DNA from: Embleya sp040605455
GTDB taxonomy: Bacteria > Actinomycetota > Actinomycetes > Streptomycetales > Streptomycetaceae
Length of the DNA: 29,303 bases
Assembly: GCF_040605455.1 (NCBI RefSeq)
Contig: NZ_JBEXCV010000114.1
Coordinates: 1 to 29,303 of the forward strand
Direction of reading: 5' to 3'
Shown: piece after piece, positions 1-6,234 of the stretch
How positions within the stretch are numbered: position 1 is the first letter of the stretch
How the letters are laid out: each line of letters opens with the position of its first letter
Program-made: the position numbers and the translations under genes
The notes under the pieces: model-generated
What the model saw: the letters and a program-made list of their open reading frames with translations, nothing else
The model's database searches: none
Told to the model about the DNA's origin: nothing

Positions 1-384
1 CCGTGCCGTTCTTCGATGTCTGAAGACTGTCGTTCGCGCTCACTTCGAACAACGGCCGATCTCGGAACCGTGGTTAACCCCGGGGTTACCGATGCCGGGG
101 GCGATCGCGGTTCGCGGTGGTGGCCGGGCCGACGCGCAGCGCCGTACGCGCCGAGCGGACCGCCGAGGCGAGAATGGCGCCGGCGCCGAACCGCGTGTCC
201 AAGTCCACGATGGCGCGCTGTACACCCGGAGGGGACGGAACTCGGGGGTGGAGTTCGGAATCGCAGTTCGGCGGGGGAGCCCGGGGCGCACTTCGGGGCC
301 GGAGCCCTGTGGGCGGCAGCGGTCGGCGGCGACATCTGCCGTCGGCGGAGAGTTATGGAGCAGCTGCTCTGTTATGGTCTCGGC
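1..384. other. Upstream region without a convincing gene
   Basis: No recognisable protein is encoded here. A perfect 14-bp palindrome, TAACCCCGGGGTTA, lies at 75-88. On the minus strand a 40-codon frame (GTG at 208, TAA at 86-88) begins VDLDTRFGAG, has high third-position GC and ends inside the palindrome; it could be a small gene or the end of a lost one, but there is no good ribosome site and no family match. The open plus frame that runs from base 16 into the TetR gene is arginine-rich and does not look like protein. Confidence 0.4.
352..378 (+). promoter_or_regulatory. Probable TetR operator and leaderless promoter
   Basis: A perfect 12-bp palindrome GAGCAGCTGCTC (358-369) is flanked by two direct copies of GTTATGG (352-358 and 371-377). 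TATGGT (373-378) would serve as a -10 box and place transcription start at about the ATG at 385, so the TetR message may be leaderless; no Shine-Dalgarno sequence is visible before that ATG. Autoregulation by the adjacent TetR protein is an inference from position. Confidence 0.4.
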
Positions 385-1053
385 ATGCCTCGTCCTCGGG
401 TTCACGATCTTGACCGGCTGCTGGATGTGGCCGAGCGGCTGGTGGCCGATGGTGGGCCGGAGCGGTTCACCGTGCGGGCGTTGGCGGTGGCCTCGGGGGT
501 GTCCAACGGGGCGATCTATCACGCCTTCGGGTCGCTGCCGGTGTTGCTCGGGCAGGTGTGGTCGCGCGCCGCGGGCGATTTCCTGGACCTACAGGTGGAG
601 CTCGTCGACGCGGTGCGGTCGGACGGGCCCGAAAGCGGTGTTCGAGCGGTGGTGGCTGCGGCGAGTGCGCCCGCGGTATTCGCGGATCGGCGACCCGAGG
701 CGGCTCGGCTGCTCATGGGCGTGCGTCGCGAGCAACTGCTCGGTCCCGAGGTGCCACAGGAGTCGGCCGAGGCGCTGTTCGCTCTGGACAAGCGGGTGTT
801 GGCGCTGCTCACCCGGCTGGCACGGGGATTGTGGGGCCGCGCCGACGGGCCGAACGTCGAAGTGGTGACGCTGTGTGTGGTCGACCTGCCGACGGCCGTG
901 TTCCGCCGGGAACTGACCGGGCCGGTCGTCGACGGTCGGCCCCGGGTCGGCGCCGACAGCCGAGAACGTTTGGCGGCCGCGGTCCGCGCGGTCCTCGCCC
1001 TCCCGCCGCCGCCCGCGCATGCCGGGCGGACGGCGACTTCCGGAAAGGAATGA
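385..1053 (+). CDS. TetR/AcrR family transcriptional regulator
   Basis: A 222-residue one-component repressor. Residues about 5-50 form the TetR helix-turn-helix: a helix around LLDVAERLVADGG, then FTVRALAVASGVSNGAIYHAFGS, in which the recognition helix GVSNGAIYHAFG is typical of the family. The rest is the helical ligand-binding and dimerisation part, which gives no ligand clue. I chose the ATG at 385 because the HTH begins directly after it; the same frame is open back to base 16 but that part is arginine-rich. The stop lies 2 bp before the start of the crotonase gene, so the two are almost certainly co-transcribed and the regulator probably responds to an acyl-CoA or related compound (inference). 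Confidence 0.88.
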   Translation: MPRPRVHDLDRLLDVAERLVADGGPERFTVRALAVASGVSNGAIYHAFGSLPVLLGQVWSRAAGDFLDLQVELVDAVRSDGPESGVRAVVAAASAPAVFADRRPEAARLLMGVRREQLLGPEVPQESAEALFALDKRVLALLTRLARGLWGRADGPNVEVVTLCVVDLPTAVFRRELTGPVVDGRPRVGADSRERLAAAVRAVLALPPPPAHAGRTATSGKE

Positions 1054-1055
1054 CC

Positions 1056-1712
1056 ATGCCCGAACTACGCCACGAGGACACCGTCTTCGTCCTGGACCTC
1101 GGCGACGACGAGAACCGGTTCGCGCCGGACTGGCTGAAGAGCGTGCACGCCCTGCTCGACACGGTCGTCGCGCACCCCGAGCCGGCCGTCCTGGTCACGA
1201 CGGGACAGGGCAAGTTCTATTCCAACGGCCTCGACCTGGACTGGCTGGCCGAGCACGGCGAGCAAATGGTCCCCTACATCGCCGACGTCGAGGACCTGCT
1301 GGCCCGGATGCTCACGCTGCCCGTCCCGACCATCGCCGCAGTGAACGGCCACGCGTTCGGGGGTGGCGCGATGTTCGCGATCGCCCACGACTTCCGCATC
1401 ATGCGGGCCGACCGCGGCTACTTCTGCTTCCCCGAGGTCGACATCCGGATCCCCTTCTCGCCCGGTATGGCCGCGCTCGTCCAGGCCAAGCTGACCCCGG
1501 CCTGCGCCGTCGCCTCGATGACCACCGGACAGCGCTTCGGCGGCATCCAGGCGCGGGAGATCGGGTTGGTCGACGACGTCGCCGACGAGGCGGGCCTGGT
1601 GGAAGCGGCCACGGCCCGGATACAGCCGCTGGCGGGCAAGGATCGCACCACCCTGGGCGCGATCAAGTCGACCATGTACGCGGCTGCGGCGACGGCGCTC
1701 ACCACCCGCTGA
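1056..1712 (+). CDS. Enoyl-CoA hydratase/isomerase family protein
   Basis: A 218-residue cytosolic crotonase-fold protein, at the short end of the family. The two oxyanion-hole segments are visible: GKFYSNGLDLDWL near residue 50 and NGHAFGGGAMFAIAHDFRIM near residue 95. The segment GYFCFPEVDIRIPFSPGM with its glutamate resembles the plant and peroxisomal delta3,delta2-enoyl-CoA isomerase branch more than classical hydratases, so double-bond isomerisation of unsaturated acyl-CoA is the more likely reaction; hydratase activity cannot be excluded. Shine-Dalgarno GGAAAGGA (1042-1049) sits inside the end of the TetR gene, and the two genes form an operon. It converges on the hydrolase that ends at 1751. 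Confidence 0.85.
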   Translation: MPELRHEDTVFVLDLGDDENRFAPDWLKSVHALLDTVVAHPEPAVLVTTGQGKFYSNGLDLDWLAEHGEQMVPYIADVEDLLARMLTLPVPTIAAVNGHAFGGGAMFAIAHDFRIMRADRGYFCFPEVDIRIPFSPGMAALVQAKLTPACAVASMTTGQRFGGIQAREIGLVDDVADEAGLVEAATARIQPLAGKDRTTLGAIKSTMYAAAATALTTR

Positions 1713-1750
1713 CGGGCCCGGGGCGGGCGGTGCGCGTGCGGGGTGCGGTG

Positions 1751-2407
1751 TCAGGCGCCGGGGAGCGAGGTGCTCTGACCTGGCGCCAGACGCCGGACGG
1801 GACGGGTGTCGGAGCCGGCGAGTTGGCCCAGGATGCGCTCGGCGAGGGCGAGGCCGGCGTCGTTGTACACGCCGTCGTGGATCAGGAACGCCTGTGACGG
1901 GGCGACCGCGCGGACGTAGTCGGCGGCGTCGCCGAGTTTGAGCCAGGGGGCGCCCGCCGGCACCAGCAGCGTGGGCACCCCTTCCTCGGGAAGGGTGAAC
2001 GCGTCGCCGGGATGGAAGACGCGGCCGTCGATCAGGAAGCCGACGTTGTCGATGACGGCGATGTCGGGGTGGATCACCGCGTGCTTCTCGCCGTGTACGT
2101 GTACCGCCACGCCCTGCGCGCCGCCGATCTCGAACGTGTCGCCGTGTGTCACCGCGTGGATTCGGCCGGCCAGGTCGGGGAACTGCGCGGCGACGGCCGG
2201 ATTGGTCCAGATCTCCAGGTCCGGATTGGCCGCGGCGGCGGCCCGGAGCGTGTCGGGGACCACGTGGTCGAAGTGCTCGTGGGTGATCAGGACGGCGTCG
2301 GCCCCGACCATCGCGTCCGGTTCGCTGAAGGCACCGGGGTCGATCACGATGGTGCCCCGATCCGTGGTCAGACGTACGCACGCGTGGCCGAGCTTGGTGA
2401 ATTGCAT
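1751..2407 (-). CDS. Metallo-beta-lactamase-fold hydrolase (UlaG/YycJ-like)
   Basis: A 218-residue protein beginning MQFTKLGHACVRL, the usual first strand of the UlaG-like metal-dependent hydrolases. The metal motif appears as THEHFDHV (HxHxDH) at about residues 46-53, with a second set at VHVHGEKHAVIH and FHPGDAFT and the final histidine in FLIHDGVYND. It should be a soluble binuclear metal hydrolase; members cut phosphodiester, lactone or thioester bonds, and the substrate here is unknown. The ATG at 2407 has a GGGAGAG ribosome site about 7 nt upstream; the frame continues further upstream but that part overlaps the divergent gene. It is monocistronic and divergent from the spermidine-synthase-like gene. 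Confidence 0.85.
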   Translation of the reverse strand: MQFTKLGHACVRLTTDRGTIVIDPGAFSEPDAMVGADAVLITHEHFDHVVPDTLRAAAAANPDLEIWTNPAVAAQFPDLAGRIHAVTHGDTFEIGGAQGVAVHVHGEKHAVIHPDIAVIDNVGFLIDGRVFHPGDAFTLPEEGVPTLLVPAGAPWLKLGDAADYVRAVAPSQAFLIHDGVYNDAGLALAERILGQLAGSDTRPVRRLAPGQSTSLPGA

Positions 2408-2449
2408 GGCTGCTCTCCCGGATGGGTTCCGTTTCGTGAAGTCTGGTCG

Positions 2450-2485
2450 GTGCTGCGGTGCTGCGGTGCTGCGGTGCTGCGGTGC
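2450..2485. repeat. 8-bp tandem repeat GTGCTGCG, 4.5 copies
   Basis: Four perfect copies of GTGCTGCG start at 2450, 2458, 2466 and 2474, followed by GTGC. They lie in the divergent intergenic space between the hydrolase and the spermidine-synthase-like gene, about 43 bp upstream of the hydrolase start. Copy number could vary by slippage and change promoter spacing (inference). The core GTGCTGC also dominates the tract at 28.26-28.74 kb. Confidence 0.85.
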
Positions 2486-2567
2486 CTGTTGCCGCTGCCC
2501 GAATCGATCATGCCAAGGCATCGATACCGGGGCGGGGAGGGGCACGCGGTTGCGAGACAATCGATGC

Positions 2568-3434
2568 ATGTACGACGACCAGCAAGAACCGACCGAGTCG
2601 ATTCCGGTGGGGCGGGCGACGGATCTCGGTGCGGCGTTGCTGATGCCCGACATCGACCGGCCCCGCGCGTGGTTGCTCACGCTCAACGATTCGCCGCAGT
2701 CGTACGTGGATCTCGACCAGCCCGAGCATCTGGAATTCGAGTACACGCGGCGCCTCGGCCACGTTGTCGATCTCGTTGCCGAACCGGGTGCGCCGATTGC
2801 CGCGCTGCATCTGGGCGGCGGTGGACTGACGTTGCCCCGGTACATCGCGGCCACCCGGCCCGGCTCGACGCAGACCGTCGCCGAACTCGACGGCGAACTG
2901 GCCGCGTTGGTGCTCGAACATCTGCCGTTGCCGGCGGGCGAGAGCATGGACGTACGCACGGGCGACGCCCGTGCCGAGCTGACGGCGCGGCCCGACGACT
3001 CGGCCGATCTGGTGATCGCCGACGTTTTCGGGGGAGCGCAGGTGCCCGCTCACCTGACGTCGCGGGAGTTCGCCGCCGAGGCGGCTCGGGTGTTGCTGCC
3101 CGGCGGGGTGTACGCGGCCAATATCGCCGATGGGGGTGATCTCGAGTTCGCGCGGGCTCAAGTTGCCACTCTGCGGGCGGTGTTCCCGGAGGTGGCGTTG
3201 ATGGCCGAGCCGGGCGTGTTGCGTGGCAGGCGCTTCGGCAACCTCGTCGTCGTGGCGTCTATGATCACGCTGCCGGTGTCCCAGTTGGCTCGGCGTACGG
3301 CCGGCGACGACACACCGGCCCGGGTGCTCTCCGGGATCGAGGCCCGGGTCTTCTCGCGGGACGTCGCGCCGGTGACGGACGAGACGGCCACGCCGTCCCC
3401 GGCTCCGCCCGGAGGCACGTTCCGTATCGGATGA
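2568..3434 (+). CDS. Spermidine-synthase-like protein (SAM-fold)
   Basis: A 288-residue protein with the Rossmann fold of spermidine synthases and related methyltransferases. Visible are the SAM-site glycine loop HLGGGGLTLPRYIAATRP (about residues 84-101), the acidic strand end TVAELDGEL, TGDARAEL, and DLVIADVFGGAQVP, which matches the position of the family's catalytic DxxxD region but is not a clear match to it. Aminopropyl transfer is therefore uncertain; many actinobacterial homologues are annotated only as 'spermidine synthase-like'. A proline- and threonine-rich tail follows residue 260. The start ATG at 2568 has no good ribosome site; GACAAT (2555-2560) could be a -10 box giving a leaderless message. 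It converges on the SnoaL-like gene. Confidence 0.8.
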   Translation: MYDDQQEPTESIPVGRATDLGAALLMPDIDRPRAWLLTLNDSPQSYVDLDQPEHLEFEYTRRLGHVVDLVAEPGAPIAALHLGGGGLTLPRYIAATRPGSTQTVAELDGELAALVLEHLPLPAGESMDVRTGDARAELTARPDDSADLVIADVFGGAQVPAHLTSREFAAEAARVLLPGGVYAANIADGGDLEFARAQVATLRAVFPEVALMAEPGVLRGRRFGNLVVVASMITLPVSQLARRTAGDDTPARVLSGIEARVFSRDVAPVTDETATPSPAPPGGTFRIG

Positions 3435-3483
3435 GCGGCCGGAGCAGGCTCGTTGGGCTTGGCCGGATGGCGTACGACTTCGT

Positions 3484-3879
3484 TCAGGCCCAGAAGTCCT
3501 CCGCTGCCGCCATGTCCTCGACACACTCGTCGAGGTCGGTGATCTTCTCGCCGATGACGCGGAACACGATGCCGCCCACTTGGTCGAGCGTCTTGCCCGC
3601 CCGCTCGCCGGTGGCTCGATGTACCGACATCACGTGGCCGCGACCGTCGACGAAGAGGTGTTGCAACTCGACCCGGAAGGTGCCGTTCGTCTCGGTGGCG
3701 AGTTGTACGTAGTAGCCGAGGACCGCCTCCACGCCCTTGAAGTCGCCCGACAGCTCGTGGTCGCCGGGGACGTGGTGCGCGCAGTCCGTCGTCATCATCG
3801 CCCGCAGGGCGTCCAGGTCGCCGCGCGAGAACGCCTCGTACCCCTGACGAATCAAAGCGGCGTGTGCATGTTCAGCCAT
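3484..3879 (-). CDS. SnoaL-like / NTF2-fold protein
   Basis: A 131-residue single-domain protein of the NTF2-like cone-fold superfamily. The opening HAALIRQGYEAFSRGDLDALRAMM is the standard first helix pair, followed by HHVPGDHELSGDFKGVEAVLGYY and strands up to ITDLDECVEDMAAAEDFW. Members include small polyketide cyclases, isomerases and ligand-binding proteins; the function of this one cannot be told. The start ATG at 3879 is preceded by GGAAGG at a rather long 12-nt spacing. The 7-bp-arm inverted repeat at 3912-3929 lies just upstream, in the right place for an operator. A second member of the superfamily, frameshifted, is at 11.7-12.1 kb. Confidence 0.82.
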   Translation of the reverse strand: MAEHAHAALIRQGYEAFSRGDLDALRAMMTTDCAHHVPGDHELSGDFKGVEAVLGYYVQLATETNGTFRVELQHLFVDGRGHVMSVHRATGERAGKTLDQVGGIVFRVIGEKITDLDECVEDMAAAEDFWA

Positions 3880-3911
3880 GGCATTTCGCCACCTTCCGCA
3901 ACAAACATGGA

Positions 3912-3929
3912 GGAATGGCCGACCATTCC
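3912..3929 (-). promoter_or_regulatory. Inverted repeat upstream of the SnoaL-like gene
   Basis: Perfect 7-bp arms GGAATGG (3912-3918) and CCATTCC (3923-3929) with a 4-bp spacer, about 33 bp upstream of the start codon at 3879. This is the size and place of an operator. The binding protein is unknown; the AraC-type regulator next to it is broken, so if that was the partner the site is orphaned (inference). Confidence 0.45.
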
Positions 3930-3939
3930 ACCCTGTCAC

Positions 3940-4400
3940 TCCACGCGTCGCCGGTCCACTCCCTTGTGGTTCCACTTCCGTCCCGGATCCACAAGGTCGG
4001 CGATCCACCCGGTCGCTGCGTTCGCCGATCTGCTCGATGGGGAGGTCGGTGGTCTCCAGGAGCGATCGGACCCTGGGCCGGGCGCTGGGTGAGCAGCCAG
4101 TGGAGCGGAGTGGTTCCGGTGGCGGCCTGAAGGCGGCGGAAGAAGGTACGCGGACTCATCCGTGCGCGGCCGGGTGAGGACCTCGACGGTGAGCGGACGG
4201 TCGAGGTGGGCGCCGGCCCAGTGCGGGACCGTGGCCAGGCCCTCGTCGTCGGCGGCGGGGACGGACAGGTCCGGCGGGTGCGGGCGATGCCCCGGCCGAC
4301 GTCCTGCTGTGGCGTACGGGCCGGGGCGACCTGCCGGGCCGGCCGCGGATCCCGGCCGGCGCGTGGCAGTGGGACGGCCGGGTGCGCTGAGGCGCATCCC
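3940..4400 (-). pseudogene. AraC-type regulator remnant (HTH domain, frameshifted)
   Basis: Read leftwards, three reading frames each hold a successive piece of one AraC/GlxA-type DNA-binding domain. GAHLDRPLTVEVLTRP is encoded around 4175-4220. ARMSPRTFFRRLQAATGTTP and LHWLLTQR follow in another frame around 4080-4165. RSLLETTDLPIEQIGERSD, the second HTH, lies in the third frame around 4010-4070. At least two frameshifts therefore separate parts that are contiguous in intact proteins. The second HTH's usual ending (CGFG...LRRHF) is missing, and no sensor domain is recognisable upstream. No intact start or stop can be assigned, so the limits given are approximate. Confidence 0.75.
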
Positions 4401-4406
4401 GCCCGC

Positions 4407-4459
4407 GCGTCCGAAGCGCTCGGGCTGAGATCCCCGGCGGCGTCCGAAGCGCTCGGGCT
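4407..4459. repeat. 20-bp direct repeat, two copies
   Basis: GCGTCCGAAGCGCTCGGGCT occurs at 4407-4426 and again at 4440-4459, 33 bp apart. The second copy abuts the stop codon of the acyltransferase gene, and the interval lies between that gene and the AraC remnant. Each copy can form only a weak 4-bp stem, so this is not a convincing terminator; it may mark a small duplication. Confidence 0.75.
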
Positions 4460-5133
4460 CAGACCTCCGCCGGCGTCTCGTTGTATACGCCCGCGTAGTC
4501 CTGGCCCGACAACTTCTGGATCGCTTCCAGGATCTCGTCGGTGATCTCGCGCCGGGCCCGGGCCACGTCCTTGCGCCCGTAGTGGTGCGAAAAGTCGAGC
4601 GGTTCGCCGAAGCGGATGAGGGCGCGCGGCGACAACTTCGGGATGTTCGAGCCGATCGGCTGGACCTGGTCCGTGCCGATGATCCCGACCGGCACCACCG
4701 GGCAGCGCGCGGCCAGCGCGAGCCACGCGACGCCGGTCCTGCCGCGGTAGAGCCGGCCGTCGCGAGAGCGGGTGCCCTCGGGGTAGATCCCGAACGCGTC
4801 GCCGCGTTCGAGCACCGAGAGCGCGGTTTCCAGGGCGGCCTTCGCCGCGCTGTGCGTGCCTCGGGGCACCGGGACGGCGCCGATTCCGGAGAAGAACGCC
4901 TTGCTGACCCGGCCCTTGAGCCCGGGGCCGTCGAAATATTCGGCCTTCGCGAGGAAGGACACCTTGCGCGGCATGACCACGGGGATCGCGACGCTGTCAA
5001 CGAACGACAGGTGGTTGCTGGCGATGATGACCGGGCCGGTCATCGGTACGTTCTCGCGGCCCTCGGTGTGCGGGCGATAGATCGCCTTCGCGGTGGGCGC
5101 CACGACGCCATGCATGAACTTGTCGATCAGCAC
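4459..5133 (-). CDS. 1-acyl-sn-glycerol-3-phosphate acyltransferase family (PlsC-like)
   Basis: A 224-residue membrane-associated acyltransferase, probably transferring acyl groups to lysophosphatidic acid or a similar acceptor. The four family blocks are present: NHLSFVD (HX4D, catalytic His and Asp, about residue 43), SFLAKAEYFDGPGLKGR with GAVPVPRG, FGIYPEGTRSRDG, and CPVVPVGIIG. I chose GTG at 5133, which gives MLIDKFMHGVV and has GGGGGA 5 nt upstream; the frame is open to 5223, but the extra residues do not look like the family's start. In the 160 bp upstream, a TTGACA reads on this strand at 5240-5235, but no -10 box stands at the right distance. Confidence 0.87.
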   Translation of the reverse strand: MLIDKFMHGVVAPTAKAIYRPHTEGRENVPMTGPVIIASNHLSFVDSVAIPVVMPRKVSFLAKAEYFDGPGLKGRVSKAFFSGIGAVPVPRGTHSAAKAALETALSVLERGDAFGIYPEGTRSRDGRLYRGRTGVAWLALAARCPVVPVGIIGTDQVQPIGSNIPKLSPRALIRFGEPLDFSHHYGRKDVARARREITDEILEAIQKLSGQDYAGVYNETPAEV

Positions 5134-5293
5134 GGATCCCCCGTGGGAGTGGGTGAGGTCTGGAAACACGCGCCACCTTATCGAGTCTGCGGCACCCCCT
5201 ACGACGCATGTACCCACCTGCACTGTTTACGTAGTGTCAAATGTTGGTCACGGCTTCGATCTTGGTGAGCGATACCGCTCCACCCAACCGCGC

Positions 5294-6040
5294 TCACACC
5301 CGCCGGGCCAGCGATTCCAGCACCAGGTCGAGCACATCCTCGAAGGGACTGCCCGCCATCTCCTCGGCCAGGTGCCGGCGGACGGTGCCGATCGCCGGAT
5401 AGTCCGTCTTGGGCAGCGTGTTGTATGTCTCCTCCCAGGACCGGTCGTCGGCCGATCGCACCTCGGGTGCGAGCGCCGCATAGGAAGCCTCCAGGGCCGC
5501 GTGCGCGAGGACGGTGTCGATGAACGCGCGGTAGTAGCGGACCGCGTCGGCGGGGGAGAAGCCCGCCGAGAGCAGCAGGGCGACCCCCATCTCCACGGCC
5601 CGGAACTCGTTGTGCCGCCGGGTCACCCGGGCCGCCGCGATCGCGGCCACGCGCGGGTGGCGCAGATAGCCGTCGCGCACCCGCAGGCCCAGCTCGCGCA
5701 GCGACGCCACCCAGTCGGGACCCGGCCGGTAGCCCACCAGCGTCTCGCCGATCAGGAAGTCGGCGATCGCGAGCAGCAGGTCGTCGGTGCTGCGGAAATA
5801 CCGATAGATGGCGGTGGGGTCACACCCGAGCGCGGCGCCGAGCTTGCGCACGGTCAGCGCCTCCGCGCCTTGGTGCCCGATCAGGCGTACCGCACAATCG
5901 ACAATGACATCCTCGGACAAGACCGTCCCCGACTTGGTCGGTCGGCGTCGGCGGCGTTCACCCACCACCCGGTTCACCCGGTCCACTCGATCCCCCCGGT
6001 CCATTCGGTCCGCTTGATCCCCCCGGTCCACATGCTCCAT
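5294..6040 (-). CDS. TetR/AcrR family regulator of the permease-amidohydrolase unit
   Basis: From the ATG at 6040 the protein has 248 residues. The HTH covers about residues 43-88 (EDVIVDCAVRL, LTVRKLGAALGCDPTAIYR, then YFRSTDDLL), followed by a TetR C-terminal domain. The start is uncertain: the frame is open to 6130, with an ATG at 6118, but 6040 has the best ribosome site (AGGTGG, about 5 nt). Either way the protein carries an unusual charged N-terminal arm with the repeats DRGDQADRMDRGDRVDRV, encoded by near-identical tandem DNA units at about 5965-6035. It is transcribed away from the permease, and a long palindrome lies between them, so repression of the divergent unit is the likely role (inference). 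Confidence 0.85.
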   Translation of the reverse strand: MEHVDRGDQADRMDRGDRVDRVNRVVGERRRRRPTKSGTVLSEDVIVDCAVRLIGHQGAEALTVRKLGAALGCDPTAIYRYFRSTDDLLLAIADFLIGETLVGYRPGPDWVASLRELGLRVRDGYLRHPRVAAIAAARVTRRHNEFRAVEMGVALLLSAGFSPADAVRYYRAFIDTVLAHAALEASYAALAPEVRSADDRSWEETYNTLPKTDYPAIGTVRRHLAEEMAGSPFEDVLDLVLESLARRV

Positions 6041-6147
6041 GCGTTCCACCTGTTTCTCCGCAGCCGGTTCGGCGTGCGCCGTGCCCGGTGCCCGGCGTCT
6101 CGGTGCGAATGCCACCATCCTGCGCGTCACCGTCTTCGCGCAGAATC

Positions 6148-6170
6148 TTATGTCAACACCATTGACGTAA
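6148..6170. promoter_or_regulatory. 23-bp quasi-palindrome, probable TetR operator
   Basis: The arrangement is TTA-N-GTCAA-N5-TTGAC-N-TAA, with inner arms GTCAA (6152-6156) and TTGAC (6162-6166) and outer arms TTA (6148-6150) and TAA (6168-6170). It sits between the divergent TetR and permease starts. The right inner arm with the next base forms TTGACG, which could be the -35 box for the permease with TTTCAT about 18 bp downstream, so bound repressor would block it. The assignment to the adjacent TetR protein is inference. Confidence 0.6.
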
Positions 6171-6234
6171 TTCTGACGCAGGCTGTTTCATCGGCGTCCA
6201 CCCCCTGTCAGCTTTAGCCTCCCTTGGAGCGCCG

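Noticed and set aside
1065..2381. 438-codon open frame on the minus strand
   Set aside because: It runs antisense through the crotonase gene and out of frame through the hydrolase; its sequence is Arg/Gly/Pro repeats with no domain, a by-product of high GC.
5207..5240. TTGACA before the acyltransferase considered as a promoter
   Set aside because: No acceptable -10 box lies at 16-19 bp; the nearest TACATG is 22 bp away.
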